From: Clarireedia homoeocarpa
Lineage: Eukaryota > Ascomycota > Leotiomycetes > Helotiales > Rutstroemiaceae
NCBI GenBank assembly: GCA_001465935.1
Contig: LNKV01000009.1
Location: forward strand, 852,336 to 916,335
Length of the DNA: 64,000 nt
Direction of reading: 5' to 3'
Part shown: one piece after another, positions 46,363 through 59,500 of the stretch
How the letters are laid out: every line of letters begins with the position of its first letter
Numbering within the stretch: the first letter of the stretch is position 1
Notes under the pieces: model-generated
Told to the model about the DNA's origin: nothing
Database searches by the model: none
The model's input: only the letters and a program-made list of their open reading frames with translations
Position numbers and translations under genes: made by a program

Positions 46363-49103
46363 ATGCTTCCCTCACGGAAACGATCGAAACCGGACCCAAA
46401 GGTGGAACAGCAATGTGCAGCCCAGCCACAGGCACCTTCGCAGGCACCTTTGCAGCCTGCGAAGAGTACACCCGAGCTGAGGCATACCGCATCGAAAACC
46501 GGCGCGCAACAGAATGAGGACTCCGGCAAAAAGGTAGGATGGATGTTTGTCTTAAGATCCCTTACTCTATTGTTATACTTAAGAACCCCTGAGAACCCGG
46601 AACTAAATCTGCGGTGTAGCTACAACTTAAAGCCAGCTGGTATCGATCATGGCCAAGGAAGTCCACCGCCTCTACACAGCTCGCGAAAGAGACAGTATTA
46701 GCCGATAAACCTTCGAACGGTGATCTCACCGCAGATCTAAGTCGATTCGATCAGAGGAAATCTCCACAACAACTTGCATCAAAGCCACCGTCTATGTACC
46801 TTGGGAAGAGCAAGCCGGCGTCGGAAATAACATTAGGTGGAACGCTAGAAGGGGTCGAAGATCGTTCTATAAACAACAAGAATGACCGGGATGGATCGCA
46901 GAATACAAATAGAATAGAAGCTTCTCCAAAGGCACGATCATTAAAGGAATCAGATACACCTAAGGAACCAACTATAACCTCTCCCAACGCGGGAATTTCT
47001 GAACGACCGAGTACCTCCCAAGGCTGGCTTGGTTGGCTAAGTATGCCAGCACAATCATCTAAAGATCCACTTTCCACGCAGGAACCGATGAAATCTGTAC
47101 AAGCCCCCGAACCCGTACAAACCCCCATAGTTCCTCCTGCAACTTCCAGCGGCTCAGAAATTGTACAAACAGACGTTTTGGGATCGACACAAATACCGAA
47201 GCAACCTTTATCAGCATCCAGACCATGGTTTAATTTGTGGCCCGCATCACAAACTACAGAGCATGGAGAAGCACCAAAAGAGCAACCTCTGCCACAAGTG
47301 GCTGGTGATAATGAAGGCCCTGCATTGAGGGATGCGGCAGACGCATCTAAATCTGCAGGAGATGTATCCAAATCTGCTGCCGATGCATCTGCAGGAACTG
47401 CTGCAACGGGTAAATCTACAAGGCAATCTGGTGGGTCAAGCTGGGCATCGGCATTCTGGTATTCGGATACGTCCAAAAAAGATATTAGTCCTCCTAAGGA
47501 GAATGAAAACAAAGTCGAAACTGGGCAATTAGCAGTCTTTGGACAGCAATCCCAAACCCAACCTACACCAGCAGAGACTGTGTCGACTCCCGATAGTAGT
47601 CCTACGCAGGTCGACAAGAGAGCGAAATCGGTCAAAAAGGGCAAGCCAAAGCCCCTAGAGCTTGAAGACGTTTCACAGACGGCTTTGGTGGCACGACCAG
47701 ACAGCCCTTCGAAGAAGTCTATAACATCGCTTTCTCCGCCGCCACCCAACTTGCTCCTGCCATCTGTACAAGGCACATATCATTTGATGGAGAATCCATC
47801 AATTCTTCGACAATTAACACGATTGATCATACGTGGTCGTGAGAAGCCTCTCAAACACGTATCGTTGTCAAAGGAAATCCCAACTATCAAAAATGCGGTT
47901 GCCATAGGAGTTCATGGCCTCTTTCCCGCGCCTCTATTACGCAAGCTGATCGGCCAGCCTAGTGGGACTTCCATAAGGTTTGCTAACCATGCAGCAGCTG
48001 CTATTAGACGGTGGGCTGATGATCATGGGTCTCCTGACTGTGAGATTGAGAAAGTAGCCCTTGATGGCGAAGGGAAAATCTTCGAAAGAGTAGATAAACT
48101 TTGGAAATTGTTGACAAACTGGACCGATCGGTTACGGCAAGCTGATTATATTATGGTCGCTGCACATTCTCAAGGTGTTCCCGTAGCCTTGATGTTAGTT
48201 GCGAAATTGATAGAGGAAGGTATAGTCACATCAGCTAGAGTTGGCGTGTGCGCGATGGGTAAGTCATTCTGCTCCTTCTTTGATTACATCGCTTACATGA
48301 AATAGCTGGGGTTTCCTTAGGCCCATTTGCAAGTCATCAGACTGGATATCAAGCCGCCTTGTTCAATGAGACTATCACGGAGTTATTCGAGTTTGCAAAC
48401 TATGAGAGTGCTGTAGCGAAACGATATGAACAGGCTTTACGGAGAGCACTCAGGTACGGCGTGAGAGTGACATATTGTGCCAGTATCGACGATCAGCTCG
48501 TGTCAATTGAGGTATGTAACTTCTTGCCTCTCACCATCTCTTAACGTACTGACATTATCATCACAGTCTGCCATTTTCTCCCCAGCGGAACACCCTTATA
48601 TATACCGAGCCGTCTTTGTGGATGGTCGCATTCATGCTCCAGACTTTATCGCTCACTTAGTTGGCTTTGCCTTGAAGCTTCGCAATTTAGGTGTCTCCGA
48701 CCATGGCCTTATCCGTGAGCTCTCTGCACCTCTTGCTGGCAGCCTCTACACTGGTGGAGGCCATTCTCGTCTTTATGATGATGATAATGTTTATGAGTAA
48801 GAACTCTGTTACCTTACCCCCAGATCTTTGCTAATGCCATTTAGCATGGCAATCGAGCATTCCCTTGCCACCACTTCTGTCCCAAATGTCCCGCTTTACA
48901 TGTCACAATACTCACCGCCAACCAACGCAAACCCTTATATCTTACCTTGGATCATGCGGGGCGTCCTCGAAGAAGAGTTTGTCAAAACAGAGTTACACAC
49001 TGAAGCGGTAGAGCTTCTAAAGCAATTCGATGATTGGAAGCCGAGTACCAAAGTTCTGCAAGATGTCAAATATAGGTTAGAGGCTGTAAGGTCGAAATTA
49101 TAG
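46363..49103 (+). CDS. YML020W-like alpha/beta-hydrolase-fold protein
   Basis: Protein of 814 residues; five exons (46363-46533, 46680-48258, 48306-48511, 48567-48796, 48845-49103). The first half is a Ser/Pro/Gln/Lys-rich, probably disordered region holding short W-containing motifs (GWLGWLSMP, PWFNLWP, SWASAFWYSD). The second half is the conserved domain: NAVAIGVHGLFPAPLLRKLI (oxyanion-type loop), then AAHSQGVPVALMLV, a nucleophile elbow AxSxG with Ser as likely nucleophile. It continues with SIDDQLVSIESAIFSP and HPYIYRAVFVD, where a catalytic Asp is plausible. Exon joins restore AMAGVSLGPFASHQ and NVYDMAIEHS. The family resembles the uncharacterised yeast protein YML020W (from memory). Substrate unknown; lipase or esterase activity is inferred from the fold only. 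Confidence 0.85.
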
Positions 49104-49385
49104 GATAGTCGTGGCGTTATTTGAAATACGTTCTGGGAGGAGTTCAGAGACATGGGCTGTACAATAGGGATGGGGTTTGCAACATGGATGAGCGGCGAAT
49201 CTTTGTAATATAGATCACATGCGGCGTATCGGGCGGCTTAACATGGCATTGGATGAAAGCGTAGGCGTGGAGAGCCTTGGGCTGGTGTTTTGCTTTGATT
49301 ATTGGTAATGCGAGGCATGATACCCACATTAGATGCATATTGTGCGGATCAAGCAACCTATACTGCACTACTTTAGCTTCCTATT

Positions 49386-50734
49386 TCACCCAACGCGTTC
49401 CGTTGACCTTGTCAAAGTGACATTCCTGGCAAAATTACACAATGGCCAAAAGCTTCCTCCAAATTCCATGTCATACCTGCACCTTGTAGTTAGCATTTGG
49501 GAAATTCCGACTATGTCAATGATGATGACTTTGCTCTGCCCCGATGTTCATTATCTCGCTGCGCATCGCCCTGCGATCACATTTCCTAGAAGGAGAAGTA
49601 GTACGCGAAATCAAAGTGGACTTACCAGTAATTTACGGCAACACAAATTCCGTCATCATCACAGCTTTGCCCTACCTTGTGATACCACAATGCGGGCAGA
49701 TAAAGCATGTCCCCTTTCCCTAGGGTGATGCGCATAGGTTGCGCTAGATGCGAGTAAGGCGTCTCCCGTTGCTCAGGATCATCCGGGTCCCATGTCGCCA
49801 CGGGAATTCGCGAGGGAGGCGTGTCAAGATGTATACTGAGTTGGGACGGGTCGCAAGAGGAGCGTACATAGGTAGCTGATGGTAATGAAATTTCGTTTAT
49901 GCAGGAGTGGAAGAGAGGCGGAAGGAGAGTAAAGTGCTTGCAACCCAAGATCTGAACATAAATGTTCTGGTAGGGGTCCTTGTGTAAAGACGTGACAGAG
50001 TGAGAATTGCCTATCCACTGGTTCATGTATTAGAGTTGTAGACTAGATCATGCTGAAGATGGAACTCACCAAGTTGATGGCATCGGGCTCTTGTTGAAGC
50101 GCGATCCTTGCGAAAGAGATGTCTTTTTCGACGTCGCAGAACAGTGATGAGTACTCGTTACGGAGATTATCGTTCTCTATTTGATGCTATCAGATTTTAT
50201 AAGGAATAAAATTGGCCTTAAAGCCAGAGGCTTTGGGCAGTACACACGTGTTTGGGCATACCGGACCTCCTCGTTCACTGTTCGCCCATCGCGCTCCTGG
50301 TGAGCAACATGTTCAACGAACTCTGTGAATGGTTGCATCTCCTCCCATGGCTTAGCAAAAACAAAACTCTCACCATCAACCGCTGTGGGTGCATCCGCGT
50401 TGCCGTAAGGGGTCACTGCTACATTTACAGGATGTGATGAAAGAGTGGACTTTAGGTGAGAAAGCGACCATGTAGATGTTGCATGCCACTACAGCGCAAT
50501 TAGCGGATTGCTTGAGACTGAGATTGCAGATCCAATGTACAACCAATCTTGTTTGTTGATGGGACTCACATCTGAAGCAAAATCTCTTACGACAAAGGGT
50601 CGATTCAAGGCAACGAATCGCATGAACTCAAGAGCCGATGGTGGCTCGTCCAAGACTGTTATGATAGAGGAATTGAGCTCATTATAGGACATCAACAACT
50701 CTCTTGTTGGGTCGATTTGACTGCTTTCGGTCAT
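49386..50734 (-). CDS. JmjC-domain oxygenase, JMJD7-like
   Basis: Fe(II)/2-oxoglutarate-dependent oxygenase of 331 residues. Five exons in transcript order: 50734-50570, 50488-50248, 50176-50070, 50017-49626 and 49476-49386; introns 81, 71, 52 and 149 bases. Cupin core: WIGNSHSVTSLHKDPYQNIY contains the HxD iron ligands, then VQILGCKHFTLLPP (2-oxoglutarate Lys area), GDMLYLPALWYHKVGQS with the distal His, and AVNYWYDMEF at the end. The N-terminus (RPFVVRDFASDWHATSTWS) and length match JMJD7, which in humans hydroxylates a lysine of the DRG GTPases. The last exon needs a 149-base intron; without it the frame stops directly after VNYW. The alternative, a tRNA-modifying or HIF-inhibitor-like cupin, is less likely. 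Confidence 0.88.
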
Positions 50735-51257
50735 TCCGGATCTTGGTCATAATTTTATAGGCTTGGAAAAGTCTTCACGCTATTCTTGAAGTGCGCATGT
50801 GCATCGTAAAGCAGGCTTTTTGGCGTGGAGAACCCCAACCTCAGCACAAGTTTATACGAACAAGTGGTAACACCAATAATGCATTTCCTTTAAGCATATT
50901 GTTTAACGACAGATTATCCATCGTAACAGGTCGAATACAGAAGATCTTGTAGAGAGAAAGTGAGTACAAGTTGTGCAGCTATACAATCAATTGATAACAG
51001 AGCGAGCTCGACTTGTTCTTAGTATGTACATTCCTTCATCATGTTGATGTACCTTAAATTAAAATGATCCTCATGTAACTCCAGTGACTGTGGAATCCAA
51101 ACCGTGGGTATACCCTTTACTCCGAATAAACGATGCAATCGCCGGTAAGTTTTCCCCTTTCCATCGGCTTTCTCCCAATACCGTATTCTTCACAATCCAG
51201 TCTACTCTCGACACATCGAGATATTTAGCATAGGCGAGACTGCACAGTTCCAAAATC
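50735..51257. other. Intergenic region
   Basis: Upstream of the JMJD7-like gene and downstream of CDT2. No gene seen. Confidence 0.45.
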
Positions 51258-53476
51258 CTACTCATCAAGATCATAATCCAACCCAACACCTGCCCATCCA
51301 CAACGCCATCTTCTGCCTTCGCTTTCACCGCCCAAACGTAGATCTCTGGCATCTCCGCCCTCTCTCCAACACCTGACATCCCATTCATCATCCGCACAAA
51401 CTAGCTCCCCATTACTAGTCCAGCTCAATGCACTGACCTCTTTTCCGTGGCCTCTCATTAATGCGGTACCATAGGTGTAGATTGGAATTGTATCTCCTCC
51501 GAAATTACCTCTCTTGTTTTCCCAAATTTCTGATTGGAGTCCTCCAAATCTCGGTGATTGATTAGAGATAGGCGCTCGAGAAGTCAATTGGTCCGAAAAG
51601 AGGTCCGAAGATATGCCCGAGTTTGCTTTGGTACTAAGATAGCGTTCATCGGTCGGGAATAAGATTGGGGTGCCATCGTTGCTCCCAACAGCCAATAGCT
51701 CCGTATGACCATTAAGAGGTCTGCGAATAGCTGATTTGATGTAGAAAGTAGAGACATGCAAAGAACGGTTTCGAAACCCATAAAGTGGCCCAGACCCCTC
51801 CAGAGTTGAACGTTGTGCGAATCTCTTCCTACCATTTGTGGACTCTAATTCGGGAGCTCGACCAAGGATCAAATGAGATGTAGAATAAGTGTACACAGTG
51901 CTATCTTTACAAATACTGTAAAATCTACTCCCATCATGGCTTATGCTGAGGGAAGTGATTCCAAAAGGCCGATTCCCGATGTGGGAGGGAGGTGGCGCCG
52001 TGCAGGCGACTGGCTGGATATTCTTGCGCTTGATAGATGGATTGCGAATATCCCATAGCTTGACCATAGAGTCAGTTTCTGAAGCGGTGAGTAGAAGGTG
52101 CTCTCGACCAGGTGGTAAGAAGTGAATGGCAGTGACAGATATTCCGCTTCTTCCAGGGCCGTCCTCACCGAAACGCGACGTCTGTTTGTTGCGTGAAGGG
52201 TGGTGAGCATTGATTATACTATTGATGCTGCCACAAGCAGTCGGGTCGCTGACCTGATCTGGTAGCTTCTGCATGTCGAGGACAGCACCGTCATCCCCTC
52301 TACACCTTAGATCCCATAACTGGACACAGCCATCTCTACCAGAAGTAGCCAGGATATTTCTGTTATTCGCTCCGGGCTGGAATCTCACTTGCTTCAATGT
52401 CGCGGTGTGACCAGAAAGAATAGACAGTGTTGTCTGGGTAGTCATATCGGTCACCTTTGCCGATTGGTCTCCAGATCCTGTTGCTAGTAACGAGTCGTCG
52501 TCGGACAGATCGAGATCAATGATCGCATTTTTATGAATTCGCCACCCAATATACGGTGTGCTAAACGAAGGCTTTCCTTGCTTTTCGGATTCCACAAGAC
52601 GAATGCGTCCCTCATCATCACCGATAGCTACAAGAGAATTTGCTTTGAGGGGTCAGTATACACACACAAGCCAGGAGCAAACATGCCGAGGGGCCTACTA
52701 TGAAGTCCCGCATTGCAAAATGGAATACTATCTCTGTCGCCCCTTAAGCTCCTCGAATGATGCACGTCTTCCGGTCTACTGTAGAAGGAAGCAGTCTCAT
52801 CTCGCCAATCTGGTATTCTGTTAGTAAAGTTACCTAGTAAGATCCGGGAGAAATGAAATATACCATTGACAGGATATGCCAGATTTGGCTGTCTAGATCT
52901 GGAGATGCCCAGACTCGACTGTAATAATCTGGCACTGAAACCACGGTTGGCAAAAGGAGTTATTCGCCTGGTCGGCTTTTCTTTATGAGTAATATCCGTG
53001 CATTTCTCAACACCTTCGAGAACTTGCAATTTTACATCAGGAAATGGTGACATGGAGAAGTCATCAAGCACTTGTCCCGTACGGCGTTTAACTGGATTTC
53101 CTGAACATGCTTCGTCTAAGTCCGAATCACCTGTGACTCGTTTCCTTCTCTTGAATTCTCTTGGTGTTAAAGGGCTTTCATTCTCTTCACCATCCGCTTC
53201 CAGTATCTTAGAACACTTCAGAGGACTCGATTGTGTAGACTGGCGGTTGTTGACGATGGCCTTTAGTGCTCGACCAGAGGGTGAAGACATAGATGCCCCT
53301 CGTTGAGCATCGAAAAACCGGCTGAATCTTCTCGGCGTGATTGAGGGCTGGCGACGCTCTTTTCTAGAAACTCGAGTTCTCGGTGAAGTATGGCTGGGAA
53401 GCTGCGGAGATGATACCTCATCTTGAGATGACAGAGGATCCATTTGCTCAGATCGCATTGGCGAAGACATCATCAT
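51258..53476 (-). CDS. cdt2: CRL4 substrate receptor Cdt2 (DTL), WD40 protein
   Basis: WD40 receptor of the Cul4-Ddb1 ubiquitin ligase, which destroys Cdt1 and the Spd1-type inhibitor in S phase; nuclear; 702 residues. Exons: 53476-52864, 52809-52699 and 52642-51258; introns of 54 and 56 bases. The N-terminus (about 230 residues) is basic and Ser-rich. Repeats follow: SLVAIGDDEGRIRLVE, NAIIDLDLSDDDSLLATGSG, HTATLKQVRFQPG, VQLWDLRCRG, VKLWDIRNPS, SLSISHDGSRFYSI, and VSALSWTSNGELVCADDEWD. The WDLR and WDIR pairs are the DDB1-binding WDxR motifs. Start chosen at the ATG triplet 53476-53468; the frame is open to an ATG at 53791, which would add a hydrophobic, non-conserved 105 residues and run close to SPB1. 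Intron 2 is required, because the frame otherwise stops before SLVAIGDD. Confidence 0.85.
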
Positions 53477-53889
53477 GTGGCTCAAAGGGGCAGCATCCAA
53501 TATCTCGTTTAGAGACACGCTAGCAAAGAAGTATTGGTGGTAACAGTATGAAGCTTGGTATTCGGGGTTCGGAAGAGCTGGAAACGTCGAATGCGTGTGG
53601 TCAACTTGATGGCGAAGCCAAATAGTTTCGAGCACCAAAAAACGCGAACTTTCATCATTCTCGCGTGCCACCACTTTAAATTTGATCCGTGCTCGCGTTC
53701 GAGGCGTTCTTGCAAAAAGAATAAGCACAGACAATTTTGAAAGGCTTATCGGCTTAGTTATCACATGAAGATAAGGTTTTTCTTTTCGCATAATAATAAA
53801 AAATCACCGTGCTAAGGGCGATCAATATTCTTCAAGGTCCGCAGACTGTAAATATCATCGAAACCGTGTCAATCAATCGACGTGGAACG
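53477..53889. promoter_or_regulatory. Divergent promoter region CDT2/SPB1
   Basis: About 410 bases between the chosen starts of two genes running apart. Confidence 0.45.
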
Positions 53890-56504
53890 ATGGGTATTCA
53901 AAAGAAACATGGAAAAGGTCGGCTGGACAAGTGGTACAAGCTGGCCAAAGAGAAGGGTTACCGTGCCAGAGCCGCCTTCAAACTGATCCAACTGAACAAA
54001 AAGTATGGATTTTTGGAGAAGAGCAAGGTTTTATTAGATCTTTGCGCCGCTCCTGGTGTAAGTTCCAATCAGTTCCCGATGTTTTGGATATTTCCCTAAT
54101 ACAGTTGCAGTCATGGTGCCAGGTTGCAGCAGAGACTATGCCAGCAAGCAGTCTTATTGTTGGTGTAGATCTATCTCCCATCAAAGCAATCCCCCGAGTT
54201 ATTACCTTCCAGAGTGATATTACTACAGAGAAATGCCGCGCTACGATCCGATCACATCTCAAAACTTGGAAGGCAGATACAGTGTTGCATGATGGTGCAC
54301 CAAATGTTGGTACTGCTTGGGTTCAGGACTCCTTCAACCAAGCAGAACTAGCTCTCCAATCGATGAAACTTGCTACGGAATTCCTTGCAGAAGGTGGTAC
54401 TTTTGTGACGAAGGTCTTTAGATCAAAGGACTATAACAGTCTGCTCTGGATTTTCAACCAACTATTCACCAAGGTCGAAGCAACCAAGCCTCCTTCGTCC
54501 AGGAATGTCTCTGCCGAAATCTTTGTTGTATGTCAAGGATTCAAAGCACCAAAGCGCATCGACCCAAAATTCCTCGACCCTCGATCAGTCTTTGCTGAGC
54601 TTTCCGATCCTACACCAAACAATGAGGCTAAAGTCTTCAACCCCGAAGTCAAGAAGAGAAAGAGGGACGGTTACGAGGACGGGAACATGACACAATTCAA
54701 GGAAATTCCGGCGAGCGAGTTCATACAAACAATAGACCCTATCGCAATTCTTGGTAGCATGAACAGGTTGAGTTTCGGACAACCTCCAAACGGTGATGTA
54801 GCCCTCGCAGCACTGGACAAACTTCCAGAGACTACCAAGGAAATTCGTGACTGCTGTGCCGACTTAAGAGTACTCGGACGAAAAGAATTTCGAAATCTCC
54901 TTCGATGGCGATTAAAGGTGCGAGAAAAGTTTGGTTTTGCCTCTAAGAAAACAACAAAGCAAGAACCAGAAGAGGTTGCTGAGGTGGAAGATATGGATGA
55001 AGAATTAAAGATTCAAGAGGAATTGCAAGCTCTCAGTGAGAAGGAGAGCGCTCGCAAGAAGCGTGAAAAGAGGAAGGAAAACGAAAAGAAGCAGAGGGAG
55101 ATTGTGCGGTTGCAATTACACATGACAGCGCCAACAGACATTGGATTGGAACAGGCTGGTCCGAATGGCGAAGGAGCAATGTTTGGCCTCAAGTCCATCG
55201 ACAAGTCAGGTGCCGTAGACAAGATTGCGAGAGGGAAGATGGCTATCTTGAAAGAGTCAGATAAGAAAGATCATGACAGCGGGGTTGGCTCTGAAGAAAC
55301 CGATGAGAGTGATGATGAGCAGGATCGCCTTGACAGAGAATTAGACTCTATGTACGAACAGTATCAGGAACGGAAGTCTGATGCCAACGCAAAATTCCGT
55401 GCCAAGAAGGCGAGAAAGGAACATGAAGATGGCGACTGGGAAGGATTTTCGGCTGAAGAAAATCAAAGTGATGATGAGGATTTGGAAGAAGACAGCAGTG
55501 ACGAAGGTGAGGTCGCCGAGGATGAGGCTGGCTTAAAACGATCTCTTCTCACAGATTTGGATCGGGCTGGCAAGAAAGCTGGTGGGCTATCGAAGAGAGC
55601 ATCACAGTTCTTTGATCAGGACATCTTCAAAGACATCGGAGGTATACCGGAAGACGAATCTGAGGGGGAAGCAGAAGGAGATGACGAAGATATTCAAGCA
55701 AATCTAGATGAGCTTAATCAAATCATGAAAGACAGAGACGCCGAAACCATAGCTGACAATGAATCGAAACAAGCCGCGGACGGGACTCTGTCACAAGAAG
55801 ATAGTAGCGACGACGAGGATGGATTCGAGATTGTAAAGCATAGAAACGGTGAGACACAGTGGGAGGATGAGGAGCCAAGGAAAGACGGAAGACTAGGTAT
55901 TTACAGTCACCATGCAGCTAGCTTTTTTTTATCTTACTAACGCTCGATAGATATCGACATTATTACAGCAGAGGCCATGACCCTCGCTCAGCAAATTGCA
56001 ACTGGTCAAAAATCAGTGTATGATCTTGCGGATGAGGGCTTCAATAAATATGCCTTCAAAGATCGAGATGGCCTACCGGACTGGTTCCTCGACGACGAAA
56101 AAAAGCACGACAAACCTCATCGCCCCATTTCCGCAGCGGCAGCCGCAGCCATCAAAGAAAAACTGCGCGCTTTGAATGCTCGTCCCATTAAGAAGGTTCG
56201 CGAAGCGAAAGACAGAAAGAAGTTCAAGGCCGCACAAAGACTAGAGAAGTTAAGGAAGAAGAGTGCATTGTTAGCTGACGAGGAGGGAATGACAGAGAAG
56301 GAGAAGGCGAATAGCATCGCTAAGCTTATGAGCAAAGCTGCCAAGAAAAAACCAAAGCAGAGTGTTAGAGTTGTTGTTGCCAGAGGTGGTAATCGGGGGA
56401 TATCTGGACGACCAAGAGGTGTCAAGGGCAAATACAAGATTGTGGATGCAAGATTGAAGAAGGATGTAAGGGGTGAGAAGAGAGCTGCTAAGAAGAGAAA
56501 GTAA
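53890..56504 (+). CDS. SPB1: rRNA 2'-O-methyltransferase Spb1
   Basis: Nucleolar SAM-dependent methyltransferase of the 60S pathway, which modifies the A-loop of 25S rRNA; 835 residues (yeast 841). Exons 53890-54057, 54111-55896 and 55951-56504; introns 53 and 54 bases. The FtsJ/RrmJ domain takes the first 210 residues: YRARAAFKLIQLNKKYGFL (first catalytic Lys region), LDLCAAPGSWCQVAAE (SAM motif, split by intron 1), IVGVDLSPIKAI, VLHDGAPNVGTAW (catalytic Asp) and GGTFVTKVFRSKDY (catalytic Lys). The DUF3381 domain follows, with a Lys/Glu coiled coil. An acidic stretch (about 440-640) and a basic Spb1_C domain (DIDIITAEAMTLAQQI to KKRK) end the protein. An open frame from 53931 crossing intron 1 is an artefact. 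The stop lies within about 10-20 bases of the A/T isochore. Confidence 0.97.
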
Positions 56505-59500
56505 TTAATATATACTTCTTAGATAGAAATTATTTAATTGAATATTAAGATATTTTAAATTATTAATATTATATTTTATTAATAATTTACTATTTATAAT
56601 ATTCTTATAAATATATAAATATTAATTATTTCAAATATATTATTTTTTATTTTAAATACTAATAAATTATAATTTATATTATTAATTATTAATAATATAT
56701 TAATAAATTTAATAATAAAAAAATAAAAATTTTATTTAAATTCTTTTATTTTTTAATTTTATATTTTATATTATTTTTAAAATATATTTTATATTATTTT
56801 TTAAATATATTTTATTTTTATTTTTATTTTAATTTTTTTATAATTATTTATTTTTCAATTTATTAAATTTTAATTATTTTATTTTATATTTATAAAATTA
56901 TATTTTTTAATTTAATTAATATTTAATATAAATATTTTTTAATAATTTTAATATTTTATTTTTATATTAAAAAGAAAATTTTATTTTTATTAATTTAATA
57001 TTTAATTTAAATTAAAAATATTAAAGAATTAATTATTTTAATTATTATAATTTTAATAATTTCTAATTAATTAACTTTTAAAAAAATAATTATTTTTAAA
57101 TTATTTTTTTCTTTAATTTTTTATATTAATTAATTTAATTTAAAATATTTATAAAATTAATATTTAATAAAAACTAATAATTAATAAATTAAAAAAATTT
57201 ATTTAATTAAAATTAAGAAAATTTTAAATTAAATAAAATTTATTTAATTATTTTTATTATATTTTTTAAAATCTTTAATTTATTAAAAATTAATAATTAA
57301 TATAATATTTAAAAAAAATATAAAAAACTAAATTATTTAATTTTAAAAGTATATAAAATAATCTTATTTTTTAATTATTTAAAAAAATTTAATAAAAAAA
57401 TATTATTTAAAAGATTAAATTAATTAATTAAGATTATTAATTTATTATATAATTTTTAAATTAAAAATAAATTTAAAATATTTATAATTAATAATATTAT
57501 TATTAATATAATTATATAATTATATTAAAAGAAATAATATTATATAATATAATAAAGTTTATATATAATATTTAAANTAATTAGTTAATTAGATTAAAGA
57601 TAATAATCTTAATTTATTAAATAATCTTAAAACTAATATTTTTTTAAAAAGACTAGTTAGTTAGTTATTAATTTAATTTTAATTATTTTTAAACTAATAA
57701 AATATATTAATAATTAGTAAATACTAGATAATATTAATTTAGATTATTTATTAATTTTATTTATTATAAAAAAAATAAATTAAAAGTTAAATAATTTATT
57801 TTAATCTTTTAATACTAAGTAAGTTAATTAAAAACTATTTAAAACTAGTTTAGTTAATTTAATAAAAAATAGTTTAATTTTTAATTAAGAACTTTTAAAG
57901 TTTATTAAAATTAATTTAAAGTTTAATTTAATTAATTAAAACTATTTAAAGTCGATTAGCTTAGAATTAATTTAATTAATTAAACTAATAACTAATAAAG
58001 TAATTTCGAAAATAAAACTAATATTAAAAGTTAAATCTTAGTAAACTAATAAACTAAAATATTTAAGAAAATTAATATTATTAATTTAAAAAAAACTAAA
58101 ATTATTTAATTTAATAATTTATTAAGAATAATATTAATTAGTATATAATTTTTACTTATTAGTTATTAAATATATTAAAAAGGATTATTAAAATAGTTTT
58201 TTAAAAGTTAGTAATTTAAAAATAATTTATAAAACTTTTAATTATATTAAGTTTTATTTAGATTATAAATTAATAATTATATTTAATTAAACTAATTTTA
58301 AAAGAAAAATAATTATTTTAAAGATTATATTCTTTTTTTAATTCTTATTATTAACTAGTTTTAATTAAATAAATTATATAATTAATAGTTAATTTAAATT
58401 AGTAATTAATAAACTAAAATTAATTTATTTAATAAAAATTAAAAGAAAAATATTTAAATTTAATAAAATTTATTAAATTATTTCTAATATATTCTTTTAA
58501 ATATAAAATTTATTAATTAACTTTAATTATTATTTTAATTATTAATAATAATTATTAAAAAGAAATAATTTTTTAATTTTATAATTTTTAAAATATAATA
58601 AATTATTAAATTAAAAAATTATTATTATTATTTTTATAATTATAATAATATTTATTTATTATAAATTATTTAATAATTATTTATATTTATTTAAAACTTT
58701 AAAAATATATAATTTAATTATAAAACTAATTAATTAAAATATTTAAAAATAAATTTTTTTTTAAAAAATAATAATATAATAGTTTAAATTAAATTATTAT
58801 AATAATATTTAAAAGTTTAAATAAGAAGTTTTTATATTATAAATAAACTTTTAAAATTTTAATATATATATATTTTAAATATATAATCTATATAATTATA
58901 TATAAACTTTTAATATATATAAATTTTTATAATCTTTTTAATTTTTTAATTAAAAATTTTAAAATTATTTAATATTTTTATTAATAGTCTTATTATAGTA
59001 TTAATTTAAAGTTTATTAATTATTATTTATATTATTTAGTTATATATATATTAATATATTTAAAAAGTAAAAATAAAAATAAAAAGTTATAAAAATTATA
59101 ATTTATTAATATAATCGAGTTAATTATATATAAAAAGTAATATTATATATAAAAGAATAAAAATTATATATAAAGTATAAATTTAATATTAATTCTCTAA
59201 TTATAAGATTATATTATAATCTTTATATTTTTTATATAAAAAATATTAATTATTTATATTTAATTATTAAAGTTAATTCTCTTTTATTTATTATATAAAT
59301 ATTATATATATATATTAGATATATTATATTTATTTTAAGTTCTAATTAGGTTAATTAAAGTTATTTATAATTTATTATCTATATATAAATATTATTATTT
59401 AAAAGTATATCTAGAATATATATATAAATATTTATTTACTTTTTTAAAAAGTTTTTTACTTTTAGATTCTAAGTTAATTAATTATTCGATCTAATTATAT

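Noticed and set aside
46751..47776. 341-codon open frame on the minus strand
   Set aside because: It lies opposite the real coding exon of the YML020W-like gene, is biased in Cys, Ser and Gly as expected of a shadow frame, and has no motif.
52643..52700. Apparent frameshift in CDT2 before the first WD40 blade
   Set aside because: A normal 56-base intron with CTGAC branch site restores the frame, so no break is needed.
53931..54110. Alternative start of SPB1 without intron 1
   Set aside because: This frame destroys the SAM motif; splicing 54058-54110 restores APGSWCQ.
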